The notes: generated by a model from the letters alone, not told the origin. A stretch of DNA of 64,000 bases from Microbulbifer agarilyticus (GCF_001999945.1 NZ_CP019650.1:2790001-2854000), one strand, 5' to 3'; positions 50,563 to 58,404 are shown, numbered from the stretch's first letter. Made by a program: numbers and translations.

Positions 50563-51009
50563 AAATCTATATTGTTCCGCATGTTTTAAATGTCAGTACT
50601 ATTCGGATGGACTTCAGAACAGCGCCGCATGGAACACATATGTTCTTTGTACAGAAATCACACAAATCCAGAAAGTGACACGCGATCCCATGCAGTCAAA
50701 ATTTCGGCATTCAAACTTCTAGCCCTTCCCGCCCCACTCACAAACAGCACAATTGGTCTGCTCAACACGAGCAAATCCTGATATCTAGCGTTTGAGCTTT
50801 AGATTGGTTGACATGCAATCAGAAAAAATTAAGAAAATTCACAGGAAAGAATTCACATACATGGCCAACTCGATCTGGACGATCAGTAATCGATCAATAC
50901 CTGAGTACTGTACGTTGCAGAAAAACGTGCTGGAAAATGGAGAAGATAGGTAAAGTAATCGGTCGGATTAGTGAAACAACGCCAGAAGTCGTCAACCAGT
51001 GAAAATAGC
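50563..51009. other. Boundary stretch between chromosome backbone and integron array
   Basis: No supported gene. A 64-codon plus-strand frame (50808-51002) lacks a convincing start and family features. The array starts at its right edge with a degenerate attC. Confidence 0.45.
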
Positions 51010-51153
51010 AGATAATGCCGCCGGCTAGGGCAGCTTACCTTGTGCGAATTTTACGCAAAAATGGGACTAAAACGACCTGCGGAAAAGGTACACAAGGTAA
51101 GCTGTCCCGCAGAGGAGCCCAGGCCGGGAGCTACGTTCCCCGCCTTGTTATAC
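51010..51153 (-). repeat. attC 1 (terminal site, mutated core)
   Basis: 144 bp, main family. The outer core triplet reads ATT instead of GTT on the minus strand, so cleavage there is probably lost. Confidence 0.85.
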
Positions 51154-51204
51154 GATTGATGTTGCTTCAATTCTAATGATTTCCATGGAATATCTAAGTA
51201 GAGA

Positions 51205-51450
51205 CTATTTGTAATCGCCCCATGGAGATTTCTTCTCGAATGTCGAGACATAAAGTTTCTCGACCTTGTCTCGTGCCCATTGATTTTTTCGTAGAAATTT
51301 TAGCGATGACTTAATTGATGCATCACTCTTAAAACAATTTATGCTAATTCTATCTGCCAAACCGTCCCAGCCATAATGCTCCTGTAATCGCGTTACTACT
51401 CTTTCGAGCGTAACACCATGTAGTGGATTGTTCGGTTGCTCTTTACTCAT
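51205..51450 (-). CDS. Cassette 1: VF530 / DUF2132 family protein
   Basis: The 81-aa protein matches the VF530 (DUF2132) family: [20 protein letters not shown], then [14 protein letters not shown], then [20 protein letters not shown]. These are small helical proteins, structurally linked to DNA binding, of unknown cellular role. It is the last cassette of the array and may be locked in place by the mutated attC 1. It lacks a signal peptide, unlike most neighbours. Confidence 0.85.
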   Translation of the reverse strand: MSKEQPNNPLHGVTLERVVTRLQEHYGWDGLADRISINCFKSDASIKSSLKFLRKNQWARDKVEKLYVSTFEKKSPWGDYK

Positions 51451-51480
51451 TTTTCAATCGATACTCTAGATCTGAAACCG

Positions 51481-51623
51481 CATAACGCCGCCGGCAGGGG
51501 CAGCTTACCTTGTGCGCATTTTGCGCGAAAATGGGAGCACAGCGACCTGCGCAAAAGGTGCACAAGGTAAGCTGTCCCGCGGAGGGCCCCAGGCCCGGAG
51601 CAAATTGCCCGGCCTTGTTATGC
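51481..51623 (-). repeat. attC 2
   Basis: 143 bp, main family (arms GGCAGCTTACCTTGTGC / GCACAAGGTAAGCTGTCC). Confidence 0.9.
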
Positions 51624-51934
51624 TAAATATCCGCCTTTGCATATTCAGGCTCACTATAACCGAGCCTCACCATGTAATCACCTAAAGCAACATGCTCAGG
51701 CCTGTTGACACCTGTACTCTGGACTATGAGTATTTTTTTGAATTTTTTTGGATCTCTTTCTATCAAATACGTAGAAATCTGATCTCTTGTTTTTATTTCA
51801 ATCCCATTCACGACAAAGTGTTTATCGTATACCTTAATTAGTAAATCATATTTTTGACCCCAAAATGAGTAGTCATCTGCAATCACATATTGGGTGGTTA
51901 GTAGAAAACAAAGCGCTACTAGAATATTTCTCAT
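51623..51934 (-). CDS. Cassette 2: exported protein, unknown
   Basis: Not recognised. From the ATG at 51934 it is 103 aa with a signal peptide (RNILVALCFLLTTQYVIA, cleaved before DDYSFWG). The mature part is about 80 residues, mixed charge, and includes NGIEIKTRDQISTYLI. The frame is open 9 codons upstream, overlapping the attC, without a ribosome site. The stop TAG touches the attC 2 core. Confidence 0.7.
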   Translation of the reverse strand: MRNILVALCFLLTTQYVIADDYSFWGQKYDLLIKVYDKHFVVNGIEIKTRDQISTYLIERDPKKFKKILIVQSTGVNRPEHVALGDYMVRLGYSEPEYAKADI

Positions 51935-51946
51935 TACTGATCTCGA

Positions 51947-52090
51947 GCATAACGCCCGCAACAGGGGCGACCAATGCTAGGCACGTGTTGTGCGAAACTG
52001 GGAGCGCAGCGACCCGCACAACACGTGCCTAGCGTTGGGCGTCCCGCGGAGGCCCGAAGGGCCGGAGCATTTTGCTTGCGCTTGTTATGC
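51947..52090 (-). repeat. attC 3
   Basis: 144 bp, subfamily with GCCCGCAACAGGGGCGACC and inner end TTGCGCTTG or similar (GCTTGCGCTTGTTA). Confidence 0.9.
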
Positions 52091-52462
52091 ATATTTCTTG
52101 CGACTAGCCATAAAAGCAGCAAGGGCGCCACAACCAACAAGAACAACGAAATGTGGAACATAAATAGTGTATTGACTGGTATATGTGACAAATAACAATG
52201 CTTCACAAGAAATCAGTGCCGCTATTGCAGTAACCCATGGATTGAGCCGCAAAATTTTTATCGAGAAATATACAAGTAGAAACGCTATGACTCCATAACC
52301 CAGGAATTGGGTTACTGCAATTTCCCAGATTAGAAAACTTTTACCAGATAGCACTTCAGCCACTTCTTGTGGAACCGCAATTGCTGCAGAGAATCCCGTG
52401 AAATACACGCCCAAATACGCTATCGCAATGCCGATCGCTAATCCAATTACTACGTTTTTCAA
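52085..52462 (-). CDS. Cassette 3: membrane protein, unknown
   Basis: Not recognised. 125 aa with four hydrophobic segments (about 3-25, 45-68, 72-90 and 97-118) and a short basic C-terminus ASRKKYA. Very little soluble sequence, so an inner-membrane protein. The TAA stop is part of the attC 3 inner core. Confidence 0.75.
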   Translation of the reverse strand: MKNVVIGLAIGIAIAYLGVYFTGFSAAIAVPQEVAEVLSGKSFLIWEIAVTQFLGYGVIAFLLVYFSIKILRLNPWVTAIAALISCEALLFVTYTSQYTIYVPHFVVLVGCGALAAFMASRKKYA

Positions 52463-52478
52463 CTATCTCTCCTTGAAT

Positions 52479-52622
52479 GCATAACGCCCGCAACAGGGGC
52501 GACCAATACTATGCACATTTTGTGCGAAATTAGGCGCGCAGCGACTCGCACAAAATGTGCATAGTGTTGGGCGTCCCACGGAGGCCCGCAGGGCCGGAGT
52601 CAACTGCTTGCGCTTGTTATGA
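52479..52622 (-). repeat. attC 4
   Basis: 144 bp, same subfamily as attC 3 (CCCGCAACAGGGGCGACC). Confidence 0.9.
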
Positions 52623-52920
52623 GTACCTCCAGGAGTAGCAGCGCAACGAAGAGAAAAAAGAATATGAATGATGTTTCATACCTTCTTTTTACTCGTCTTT
52701 TAGACGCTAACACTTCCTTTGGTAGATCCTCTCGCTCAAGTTCCGCATTGCCAAATATCAGCCCCCAATAATAGTAGGAACGGTTGAAAAGCGAAAAATA
52801 CTTTTTGTGAAGATCCGGACGTTCGTTCTTTACAGCCTTTAAGAGGCTCCTGCCTGAAACCGTGGCAAACAGAAACAACCCAAACCCCAAAGCAAAACAA
52901 ATTATTCCAATAACTAGCAT
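52600..52920 (-). CDS. Cassette 4: membrane protein reading into its attC
   Basis: Not recognised. 106 aa with one hydrophobic helix at each end (about 2-22 and 84-101) around a basic, charged middle (KNERPDLHKKYFSLFNRSYY). The frame does not stop in the attC core but continues, so the last residues ITSASS are encoded by attC 4 itself. It is probably an inner-membrane protein with a cytoplasmic loop. Confidence 0.72.
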   Translation of the reverse strand: MLVIGIICFALGFGLFLFATVSGRSLLKAVKNERPDLHKKYFSLFNRSYYYWGLIFGNAELEREDLPKEVLASKRRVKRRYETSFIFFFLFVALLLLEVLITSASS

Positions 52921-52935
52921 GCCGTCAGTACGTAC

Positions 52936-53079
52936 TCATAACGCCCACGGCAGGGGCGGATTACCTTATGCGCGTTTTGCGCGAAAATGGGAGCAAAGCG
53001 ACAGCGCAAAACGTGCATAAGGTAAGCCGTCCCGCGGAGGCCCGAAGGGCCGGAGCTTCATTGCCCGTGCTTGTTAAGT
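52936..53079 (-). repeat. attC 5
   Basis: 144 bp, subfamily with CCCACGGCAGGGGCGG; identical over its body to attC 19, which belongs to the duplicate of the same cassette. Confidence 0.9.
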
Positions 53080-53084
53080 GGGGA

Positions 53085-53333
53085 CTAGCATCCGCCATCG
53101 CCCCCACCCCCGCCGTCACCTCCACCACCATAACCGCCATCGCCCCCGAAATACCCGCCGCTACTGGTACGTTGATTGACACCAAATTTCACAATAAACC
53201 AGAGAATGCTAGATATGAGAAAGCCAGTAAAGATGATTGGTGCAAAGACTGAATTGAATGAATAGCTAGAGGACAGTTCTATAAAGTGCCAAGAACCTAA
53301 AAGGCCCACCAGATTGAACAAAAATGACTTCAT
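53085..53333 (-). CDS. Cassette 5: Gly/Asp-rich-tailed membrane protein (copy 1)
   Basis: The ATG at 53333, preceded by AAAGGAA, gives 82 aa. Two hydrophobic segments (about 5-18 and 28-50) are followed by a soluble tail made almost only of Gly and Asp and ending in Cys82 (DGGGGGDGGC). It differs from the copy at 60496-60744 at three residues. The function is unknown; the tail may be extended and flexible. A GTG 18 nt upstream lies in the attC and is less likely. Confidence 0.75.
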   Translation of the reverse strand: MKSFLFNLVGLLGSWHFIELSSSYSFNSVFAPIIFTGFLISSILWFIVKFGVNQRTSSGGYFGGDGGYGGGGDGGGGGDGGC

Positions 53334-53349
53334 TGGTATTCCTTTATTC

Positions 53350-53461
53350 ACTTAACGCCGCTAGCAGGGGCAGCCGGAGCGCTTGGCGGGCGAAGCGCGC
53401 CGCGTAGGCTGTCCAGCCGAGCCCCGGAGGGGCTGGGCGGTCCTGCCTAGCCTCGTTATTG
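53350..53461 (-). repeat. attC 6 (short type)
   Basis: 112 bp; belongs to non-coding cassette 6. Shares CTAGCAGGGGCAGCCGGAGC and CCTGCCTAGCCTCGTTATT with attC 22 but has extra bases in the loop. Confidence 0.85.
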
Positions 53462-53743
53462 CGGCCGCACTCTGAACTACCTACTAGCACTTTGCCAGCC
53501 ACGGCTTGGCTGGCGACTGCCTAAATTTACGAGGAAAGAATACCGCACTTCCCCCACCTATTTATTATCTTACTGGCACTCCAAGAAAACACTCAGGATT
53601 GCCCTCTTCTGCCGAACCTGAGCGAACGCTCTAGGAACGAACATACTGGAATAGCAACCAGCCAGACTAGATCAATATTGGATGCTATTTTGTGGCACTG
53701 AAACTTCAGCAGCCTCGAATAGACGAAAAAAACCTACCGGCAC
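53462..53743 (-). other. Cassette 6: non-coding cassette (copy 1)
   Basis: About 280 nt between attC 6 and attC 7 with no credible frame on the minus strand. It holds a NotI-type GCGGCCGC at the attC junction and a hairpin GCCAGCCA / TGGCTGGC (53494-53514). The same sequence recurs at 61806-62086 with many small changes, so it is a real, repeated cassette. It could encode a small RNA or carry a promoter. Confidence 0.75.
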
Positions 53744-53888
53744 CAATAACGCCGCCAGCAGGGGCAGCTTACCTTGTGCGCGATTTGCGCGAAAATAGGA
53801 GCGCAGCGACCCGCGCAAAACGTGCACAAGGTAAGCTGTCCCGCGGAGGGCCGAAGGCCCGAAGCTTCATTGCCTGGCTTTGTTATGT
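53744..53888 (-). repeat. attC 7
   Basis: 145 bp, main family. Confidence 0.9.
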
Positions 53889-53890
53889 GT

Positions 53891-54313
53891 TTACCTAACT
53901 AGGGCCACATGTTCTCCACTCTCAATTTCATGTATTGAAATTTTTATGGGCACGTCAACTGATTTATCAAAGCCAAAAATTTGAACTGTTAGGTAACGCG
54001 GTTTAACGGAGCCAAGGCAATTTTGGCATTCGTAAACTTTATCTACTGTAAATATCCCACCTTTTGGAAAAATCTTTCTAGATATAATCTCAGGCGACTC
54101 ATGCTGGACTGAATACAGCCTACCTAGCCTATAAATATCTACATCAGCTCCGTACCCGGGAGGCAAGTTGATCCCAGTAATTTCCATATCATGTGTCGTT
54201 ACATATTTCTTCCCAACGTAAAAAGAAACAGCAGGATCATCGCTAATTTCTACATAGTTGGCTTTGCAGGCCGCCAGAAAAGCGATAGAGACTATTACGA
54301 AAATTCGATTCAT
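53891..54313 (-). CDS. Cassette 7: putative lipoprotein
   Basis: Not recognised. 140 aa with a lipoprotein signal (MNRIFVIVSIAFLAAC, lipobox LAAC at Cys16). The mature part looks beta-rich, with a CQNC pair (YECQNCLGSVK) that may bind metal or form a disulfide. Probably anchored in the outer or inner membrane facing the periplasm. Confidence 0.75.
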   Translation of the reverse strand: MNRIFVIVSIAFLAACKANYVEISDDPAVSFYVGKKYVTTHDMEITGINLPPGYGADVDIYRLGRLYSVQHESPEIISRKIFPKGGIFTVDKVYECQNCLGSVKPRYLTVQIFGFDKSVDVPIKISIHEIESGEHVALVR

Positions 54314-54323
54314 CTTTCTCTAC

Positions 54324-54467
54324 ACATAACGCCCGCAACAGGGGCGACCAGTCCTATGCACCTTTTGTGCAAAAATGGGAGTGAAACGACCAGCACAAAA
54401 GATGCATAGGGTTGGACGTCCCGCGGAGGCCCAAAGGGCCGTAGCAAACTGCTTGCGCTTGTTATAT
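54324..54467 (-). repeat. attC 8
   Basis: 144 bp, subfamily of attC 3 and 4. Confidence 0.9.
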
Positions 54468-54683
54468 TTACCTTGAGGGAGGTACCGAATCTGGCCACCG
54501 CCTCATACGTTCATTTTCCTTTTCCTGCTCACGCTTATCATCCTCACGCTTTTTGTAAATCTGACACGCAAGCTCACTGAACCAGTCGCGATTATTCTCT
54601 TTGCCGTGGATATCAACAGAAGAAGAACTGCAACAACCAGTAAGAACAAATACTAACATTGACACTAAAGCTTTTTCGTACAT
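54468..54683 (-). CDS. Cassette 8: small charged lipoprotein
   Basis: Not recognised. 71 aa: lipoprotein signal with lipobox LTGC (Cys17), a Ser-rich spacer, then a strongly charged helix (IYKKREDDKREQEKENERMR). The small size and charged helix suggest a surface or periplasmic anchor; no function is claimed. Confidence 0.7.
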   Translation of the reverse strand: MYEKALVSMLVFVLTGCCSSSSVDIHGKENNRDWFSELACQIYKKREDDKREQEKENERMRRWPDSVPPSR

Positions 54684-54696
54684 TCATTGCTCGGAA

Positions 54697-54839
54697 ATAT
54701 AACGCCCGCAACAGGGGCGACCAATGTTGTGCGCTTTTTGCGCAATACTGGGAGCGAAGCGACCGCGCAAAAAGTGCACAGCATTGGGCGTCTTGCGAAG
54801 GCCCGACGGGCCGTAGCGTATTGCTTGCGCTTGTTATGT
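54697..54839 (-). repeat. attC 9
   Basis: 143 bp, subfamily of attC 3, 4 and 8. Confidence 0.9.
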
Positions 54840-54840
54840 T

Positions 54841-55101
54841 TTAACCCATGAACGAGATTGCTAAGAATATTGCCGCAATAACGGCTGCAAAAGCGAACAT
54901 TGAACCCAACTGTCGACGCCCCTGAAAATTTCTCTCCCTTTCATGAAATAGAGATTTCAACCCTGAGTCATCTAGATGAGAGCAATGGGAGCACTCACCT
55001 TTCCTAGTATCGTATTGGTAAAAGCAGCGCTGGCACTTTCGAAAGTACTTACGATGTTCAAGTAATTCTTTGAACTTATATAGTGCTGTGCCAAATGCCA
55101 T
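54841..55101 (-). CDS. Cassette 9: zinc-ribbon membrane protein
   Basis: Not recognised as a family. The ATG at 55101 with GAGG just upstream gives 86 aa. A four-Cys ribbon (KCQRCFYQYD and ECSHCSHLD) precedes one C-terminal helix (about 67-84). Upstream in-frame codons to 55155 come from the attC and are discounted. It is likely a tail-anchored membrane protein with a cytoplasmic zinc knuckle. Confidence 0.68.
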   Translation of the reverse strand: MAFGTALYKFKELLEHRKYFRKCQRCFYQYDTRKGECSHCSHLDDSGLKSLFHERERNFQGRRQLGSMFAFAAVIAAIFLAISFMG

Positions 55102-55115
55102 ACGATCCTCGAGAA

Positions 55116-55235
55116 ACATAACGCCCAGCGCAGGCGCAGCCAGCGCTGGGCGCATTTTGTGTTAATGTTTGAGCGGCAGCGAGCAACACAAAAGGTGCGT
55201 AGCGTTGGCTGTCGCTCTGCCGCTGCTTGTTAGGG
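55116..55235 (-). repeat. attC 10 (divergent)
   Basis: 120 bp; shorter arms (GCGCAGCCAGCGCTGGGCGC) and a Ser-free loop unlike the main family; core GTTAGGG. Confidence 0.82.
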
Positions 55236-55772
55236 CTACTTTGGTTTCCTTGCCACGACAAAGCCTTTTGTAGGTGCACAACTTTCCCAGCATGAAGTAC
55301 CAACCACAATATCCGGATACTCATAAAAATAGAGTGCCAACTCCTTATTTTCATTTGTAGTAGCTGAAAGCTCCCAAATTTTAGGCTTAGCCTTTGGGAC
55401 ATCCTGCCCAATAGATCCGAATATATTTTTCTGGTGCAAGCCGTGCAGGAATTCATTTGCACTTCCACTAAGCTCATCAACTGATATAGAGGTGAAATAG
55501 TATTCATCTGGCCCCAAACTCGGCTTCTCGTTAGAGACTAATTGGGCTGGATAAATTATTGGCCTGCGTTCCGGGATGAGGACGAACCCATAGTTTTCCG
55601 TAAAAGTAATAATGTGACCATATTTTGAACATTCAACTTTTGCCCATTGCTCTATAGGGGCTCCCGTGATTTCGGTAACGGAAGACTTCGGTGCATTATC
55701 ACACGTTCCCGCGAACGCTTGCGCAGCCGATAACAGCAAGCCAGTTAAACTCAGTTTTATAATTTTTTTCAT
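55236..55772 (-). CDS. Cassette 10: exported protein, unknown
   Basis: Not recognised. 178 aa with a signal peptide (KKIIKLSLTGLLLSAAQAFA, cleaved before GTCDN). The mature part has five Cys, including SCWESC near the end, and several aromatic residues. The stop TAG directly follows attC 10. It is the longest single-gene cassette product apart from cassette 14. Confidence 0.73.
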   Translation of the reverse strand: MKKIIKLSLTGLLLSAAQAFAGTCDNAPKSSVTEITGAPIEQWAKVECSKYGHIITFTENYGFVLIPERRPIIYPAQLVSNEKPSLGPDEYYFTSISVDELSGSANEFLHGLHQKNIFGSIGQDVPKAKPKIWELSATTNENKELALYFYEYPDIVVGTSCWESCAPTKGFVVARKPK

Positions 55773-55807
55773 ACTCTAAATCCAATTATCCCTCGATCAG
55801 AGCGTAG

Positions 55808-55924
55808 CCCTAACGCCGCGCTCAGGGACGGCTTACTTTGTGTGCATTTTGCGCAAAAATAGGAGCGCAGCGACTGTGCAAAAGGTGCACAAAGTAAGAC
55901 GTCCCCTGCAGCGCCTTGTTATGC
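55808..55924 (-). repeat. attC 11 (divergent)
   Basis: 117 bp; lacks the GGAGGGCC segment of the main family but keeps the GCTTACTTTGTG arms. Confidence 0.82.
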
Positions 55925-56197
55925 ATCTTTTTCTTGAGGTTTTGCTTCGACTACAAGCATTACAAAACCAAGGAATAGAATGAAGTTTAAGGCCAGGTCG
56001 AACAAACTGTTGGCATTAGCTGCGGTATTCGCAAAAATATTTAGTACCAAGAACGGGAAAAAATATATTGCAACTAGCTTCCAATTGAACCCTATCGAGA
56101 ACTTTGCACCACATTTAGGGCATGACTTACTTTTTGCCATTGAGTTCGCTTCTTTGGAAAGCAAACCGATTTTGTAGGAGCAACTTGGACACTTCAT
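55919..56197 (-). CDS. Cassette 11: zinc-ribbon membrane protein
   Basis: The ATG at 56197, 7 nt after AGGAG, gives 92 aa. An N-terminal four-Cys ribbon (MKCPSCSYK and SCPKCGAKF) precedes two hydrophobic helices (about 40-56 and 63-83). Zinc-ribbon plus membrane proteins of this sort are widespread and uncharacterised. The TAA stop lies in the attC 11 core. Confidence 0.72.
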   Translation of the reverse strand: MKCPSCSYKIGLLSKEANSMAKSKSCPKCGAKFSIGFNWKLVAIYFFPFLVLNIFANTAANANSLFDLALNFILFLGFVMLVVEAKPQEKDA

Positions 56198-56211
56198 TAT
56201 TATCTCCTGAT

Positions 56212-56355
56212 GCATAACGCCCACGGCAGGGGCGGCTTACTTTATGCGCGTTTTGCGCAAAAATGGGAGCGTAGCGACCGCGCAAAACGTGCATAAGGTA
56301 AGCCGTCCCGCGAAGGCCCGAAGGGCCGTAGCTTCACTGCCCGTGATTGTTATGT
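56212..56355 (-). repeat. attC 12
   Basis: 144 bp, subfamily with CCCACGGCAGGGGCGG (as attC 5, 19 and 21). Confidence 0.9.
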
Positions 56356-56664
56356 TTCTCGGACTAGCTTCTTTAGCACAAATGTAATACCCAATGCAGC
56401 AAGGACAAACACCACCATAACCTCGTGATTTCCAGTGTTATCTGCCCACCTTTGAGCCCTCTTCTTACTCCCCAAAATGCTAACAAGTACGAGCGGCAAC
56501 CAGATTACGCCCAAAATTAAGCCAACTGCCAGCGCTGCCTGGCTGTCTGCTCCCTCTCTATAGAAGACGGCAATCGAGACAGCCAAGAGAGATATACCAA
56601 TAATGAACAGTAGAACTCTTGAAGATAATTCATCAAATTCTTCTCTTTTCCTTCTACTACTCAC
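56350..56664 (-). CDS. Cassette 12: membrane protein, unknown
   Basis: Not recognised. 104 aa: a basic N-terminus (SSRRKREEFDEL), then hydrophobic helices at about 17-35, 43-64 and 80-98. The TAA stop is in the attC 12 core. Probably an inner-membrane protein with three helices. Confidence 0.72.
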   Translation of the reverse strand: MSSRRKREEFDELSSRVLLFIIGISLLAVSIAVFYREGADSQAALAVGLILGVIWLPLVLVSILGSKKRAQRWADNTGNHEVMVVFVLAALGITFVLKKLVRET

Positions 56665-56677
56665 GATTACTCCTGAA

Positions 56678-56820
56678 ACATAACGCCGCCGGCAGGGGCA
56701 GCTTACCTTGTGCGCGTTTTGCGCAAAAATGGGAGCAAAGCGACCTGCGCAAAAGGTGCGTAAGGTAAGCTGTCCCGCGGAGGGCCCAGGCCCGGAGCAA
56801 GTTGCCCGGCCTTGTTAGTG
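56678..56820 (-). repeat. attC 13
   Basis: 143 bp, main family; inner core GTTAGTG. Confidence 0.9.
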
Positions 56821-57168
56821 CATTGGTATTACTACCCTCTTGGCCTCGGGAAAAACAACTCCAGCCTCTTGCGCAATTTCTTTTGAGTTAATGCCGCTGA
56901 AGTACAAGTCTATAACACCTTTGTTTTTCAAAAAAAGGCTAATTACAGCAGCTTCCTGGATCAACTCAACACTCTCTCTCCTAATCCGAATGGTTTTAGG
57001 ACCAAACGGCCAAGTACCTAGCGAAGTAGTAATTTCAATTCGATCTCCAAGATCACGAAAAATCCTTTTTTCAATATCGTGAAATTTTCTATTCGTATAT
57101 TCTTGAGTTATGTATGGAGCCAAAAAGGCGATAAGAAATGAACTTATTCCAGTTATCAAATATTCCAA
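56815..57168 (-). CDS. Cassette 13: membrane-anchored protein, unknown
   Basis: Not recognised. 117 aa with an N-terminal hydrophobic helix (MEYLITGISSFLIAFLAPYI) and a soluble domain of about 95 residues with alternating beta and helical character. The stop TAA is in the attC 13 core. The single anchor suggests a cytoplasmic or periplasmic sensor-like domain, which is inference only. Confidence 0.7.
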   Translation of the reverse strand: MEYLITGISSFLIAFLAPYITQEYTNRKFHDIEKRIFRDLGDRIEITTSLGTWPFGPKTIRIRRESVELIQEAAVISLFLKNKGVIDLYFSGINSKEIAQEAGVVFPEAKRVVIPMH

Positions 57169-57184
57169 GATACAACCTTAGTAA

Positions 57185-57256
57185 CACTAACGCTTTGCTC
57201 ACCGGAAAATTGGGAGCGCAGCGAGTAATTTTTCCGCGTGCAGCAACTTGTTATAC
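57185..57256 (-). repeat. attC 14 (shortest)
   Basis: 72 bp, close to the classical 59-base element length; belongs to the two-gene cassette, so that cassette probably came from another integron. Confidence 0.85.
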
Positions 57257-57260
57257 GCTT

Positions 57261-58127
57261 TTACTTTAACCATATGGAGTAGTCCAACTTTCCTAAGGTT
57301 GTGGAAAGGTTGGCGATAGCTATAGCTTGCCCAACACTTGTTAGAGTAACTTGACCACCTTTAGCGTCTTTGTCAAAGGTATCCAAAAGGATTTTTGATG
57401 ATGGAGAGAATGCTGCGAGATCTGTTTTAAATTTTTCTAGATCGGTGTATCCAAAATATTTATAGAGTTGCGTCATCCAGCCATTATAAATATCGACGCT
57501 CATCATCGAAGCAATTGAACAAGTACCCGCATATTGAATATGTCTTTTTTGAGAATCTGACAAATTAAACCCCATTGATACAGCTGCCAACGCTCTCTGC
57601 GAATATGGTTCCAAATGCGATAAATGTGGAAGACCTTGGACGCCAACGTGAGTCATATAGTGGATAAATGACAAGTAGGCAATTTGTGCCTTGGTTATTT
57701 TCGGAACCACTGTAACAGCTTCAGATATGACTATATCTTTAAAGTCATTAGCGGAGGCGGAGGCTCGCTCTGCTATTAAATCGACCAATACCGACGGATT
57801 GGCCTTTTCACCTTTGCGAGCACTAGCTTGTACAGCATCATTTATAGCTGCCTGTACATCAGGATCGGTGAATTTCTCAAGAACAATTTCCCCTGATTTT
57901 TCTACTATTTTTTGCTCTAACGAAGCAGCGAATTGTTGTACATTCCCTTCTGCTGCTCGAATAGCCTCATCTCTCAAGGATGGAAAATTATCGCGTAAAA
58001 ACAGCAGGCATAATTCCTTCACTTCTGCAACGGATAGCCCCATATTTTGGGTAACCGTAACATTACCTCCCGCCTGAATGGCAGTGCCTTCAGCTTCTAC
58101 CTTTTGATTTTGTTTGTCACCTATCAC
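57261..58127 (-). CDS. Cassette 14, gene b: LPO_1073/Vpar_1526 family protein
   Basis: The 288-aa protein begins MIGDKQNQKVEAEGTAIQAG and continues GNVTVTQNMGLSVAEV, which fits the LPO_1073/Vpar_1526 family: a short QAGGNV beta motif followed by a helical domain (AEVKELCLLFLRDNFPSLRD) and a central helical region. The family is of unknown function. Its start overlaps the stop of the upstream gene by 4 nt, so the two are translated together. Both proteins carry the IQAGG(N/D)V motif. No signal peptide or membrane helix is present. Confidence 0.78.
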   Translation of the reverse strand: MIGDKQNQKVEAEGTAIQAGGNVTVTQNMGLSVAEVKELCLLFLRDNFPSLRDEAIRAAEGNVQQFAASLEQKIVEKSGEIVLEKFTDPDVQAAINDAVQASARKGEKANPSVLVDLIAERASASANDFKDIVISEAVTVVPKITKAQIAYLSFIHYMTHVGVQGLPHLSHLEPYSQRALAAVSMGFNLSDSQKRHIQYAGTCSIASMMSVDIYNGWMTQLYKYFGYTDLEKFKTDLAAFSPSSKILLDTFDKDAKGGQVTLTSVGQAIAIANLSTTLGKLDYSIWLK

Positions 58128-58390
58128 GAATTATCCTTTTTATCCGTTGATCCGATATTTATGCTCACGTCACCACCGGCTTGTATACCTGTAGCATGTT
58201 TACCTATGCGCTGAGACTGACCTGAAGCTTCTTCTGACTTTTTATCGAAGAAAAAAGTCGATATCAATGCAGATAGTGATACAACTGTAGTCAGGGCTGG
58301 TTCAAAGCTACGTTCAAAGTAAAGCCAGGCACATGAGATACATAGTGCAACAAAAGCCAATATTCTAATTATGATTCTCATGATTCTCAT
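58124..58390 (-). CDS. Cassette 14, gene a: small membrane protein with IQAGGDV motif
   Basis: The 88-aa protein has two hydrophobic helices (about 4-22 and 31-47) and a cytoplasmic tail with GIQAGGDVSINIG, the same motif found near the N-terminus of the following protein. The ATG at 58390 has GAGGAA 4 nt upstream. It overlaps the next start by 4 nt. The shared motif suggests that the two products assemble, the small one at the membrane; that is inference. Confidence 0.72.
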   Translation of the reverse strand: MRIMRIIIRILAFVALCISCAWLYFERSFEPALTTVVSLSALISTFFFDKKSEEASGQSQRIGKHATGIQAGGDVSINIGSTDKKDNS

Positions 58391-58404
58391 GATTCCTCGC
58401 TAGC

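Noticed and set aside
50808..51002. 64-codon plus-strand frame before the array
   Set aside because: No convincing start or family likeness, and it lies opposite to all array genes.
52961..53185. Short frames encoding Cys- and Arg-rich peptides that recur across the array
   Set aside because: They are translations of the attC repeats themselves on either strand, without ribosome sites, and overlap the real cassette genes.
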